A stretch of 31,321 nucleotides of DNA from Ruminococcaceae bacterium UBA1730 (GTDB lineage: Bacteria; Bacillota; Clostridia; Oscillospirales; Acutalibacteraceae). Both the position numbers and the translations under genes were made by a program. Below, one piece after another: positions 31,281-31,321 of the stretch; positions within the stretch are counted from its first letter, which is position 1; the number at the start of each line of letters is the position of its first letter. The DNA is taken from the NCBI GenBank assembly GCA_002315935.1, contig DCII01000056.1, positions 6,517 to 37,837 of the forward strand. Direction: 5' to 3'. A model generated the notes under the pieces. The model saw only the letters and a program-made list of their open reading frames with translations, did not search any database and was not told where the DNA came from.

Positions 31281-31321
31281 CTGATTAGCTAAGTTTTGTG
31301 CCTTTTTCACGCCGAAAACAT

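Noticed and set aside
31281..31321. The 3' end of a protein gene on the minus strand
   Set aside because: One frame ends in TAA just before the terminator, but eleven or so codons are too few to support a gene call.

Overview
The window looks like a chromosomal segment from a strictly anaerobic, low-to-mid GC member of the Clostridia, most likely an uncultured gut Oscillospiraceae/Ruminococcaceae-type bacterium. This is inferred from the glgB-glgC-glgD-glgA order with a separate GlgD subunit, the strong AGGAGG-type ribosome binding sites, the GGGtGRT/Fe-S scaffold pair, two beta-galactosidases, and secreted and membrane protein styles typical of that group. No phage, insertion sequence, CRISPR array or plasmid function was seen. 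Coding density is high and no gene-free stretch exceeds about 280 bases.

Layout. (1) 1-1664, minus: an Fe-S scaffold protein and a GGGtGRT protein that runs off the left edge. (2) 1827-3352, minus: two translationally coupled membrane proteins, one of DUF5058 type, probably a two-subunit transporter. (3) 3486-7039, plus: a GH2 beta-galactosidase coupled to a YbaK-type Cys-tRNA deacylase. (4) 7144-9093, minus: a secreted papain-family protease with a C-terminal tail of CxxC repeats. (5) 9252-11631, minus: a zinc-ribbon membrane protein followed by a GPH-type sugar transporter that is split into two overlapping reading frames. (6) 11762-12597, minus: a tyrosine phosphatase and tRNA-Gly(GCC). 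(7) 12714-14435, minus: a zinc-ribbon/PASTA protein with a degenerate kinase domain. (8) 14713-21013, plus: the glycogen synthesis operon glgB-glgC-glgD-(threonine-rich membrane protein)-glgA. (9) 21085-21732, minus: an XRE regulator. (10) 21826-26209, plus: histidine phosphatase, GH35 beta-galactosidase, sugar phosphate isomerase/epimerase-like protein and Gfo/Idh/MocA oxidoreductase. (11) 26271-31185, minus: response regulator, histidine kinase, ABC ATPase and ABC permease.

How the genes fit together. Galactosides are probably cleaved by the GH2 and GH35 enzymes, both without signal peptides and so cytoplasmic. Sugar enters through transporters, of which the damaged or split GPH protein is one candidate. 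Surplus glucose is stored as glycogen by the glg operon. The GH35 operon also carries an isomerase/epimerase-oxidoreductase pair of the kind known from 3-keto-glycoside chemistry. The two-component system and ABC transporter at the right end look like one stress-response module. A direct-repeat motif with an 11-base period, GTNAC-N6-GTNAY, occurs before both the regulator and the transporter genes and is a good candidate for the regulator's binding site.

The most unusual items are the PASTA pseudokinase, the split transporter, the shared direct-repeat operator, the unknown membrane protein inside the glycogen operon, the DUF5058 pair, and the palindrome around the tRNA-Gly promoter. All calls come from reading the sequence; no database search was done.
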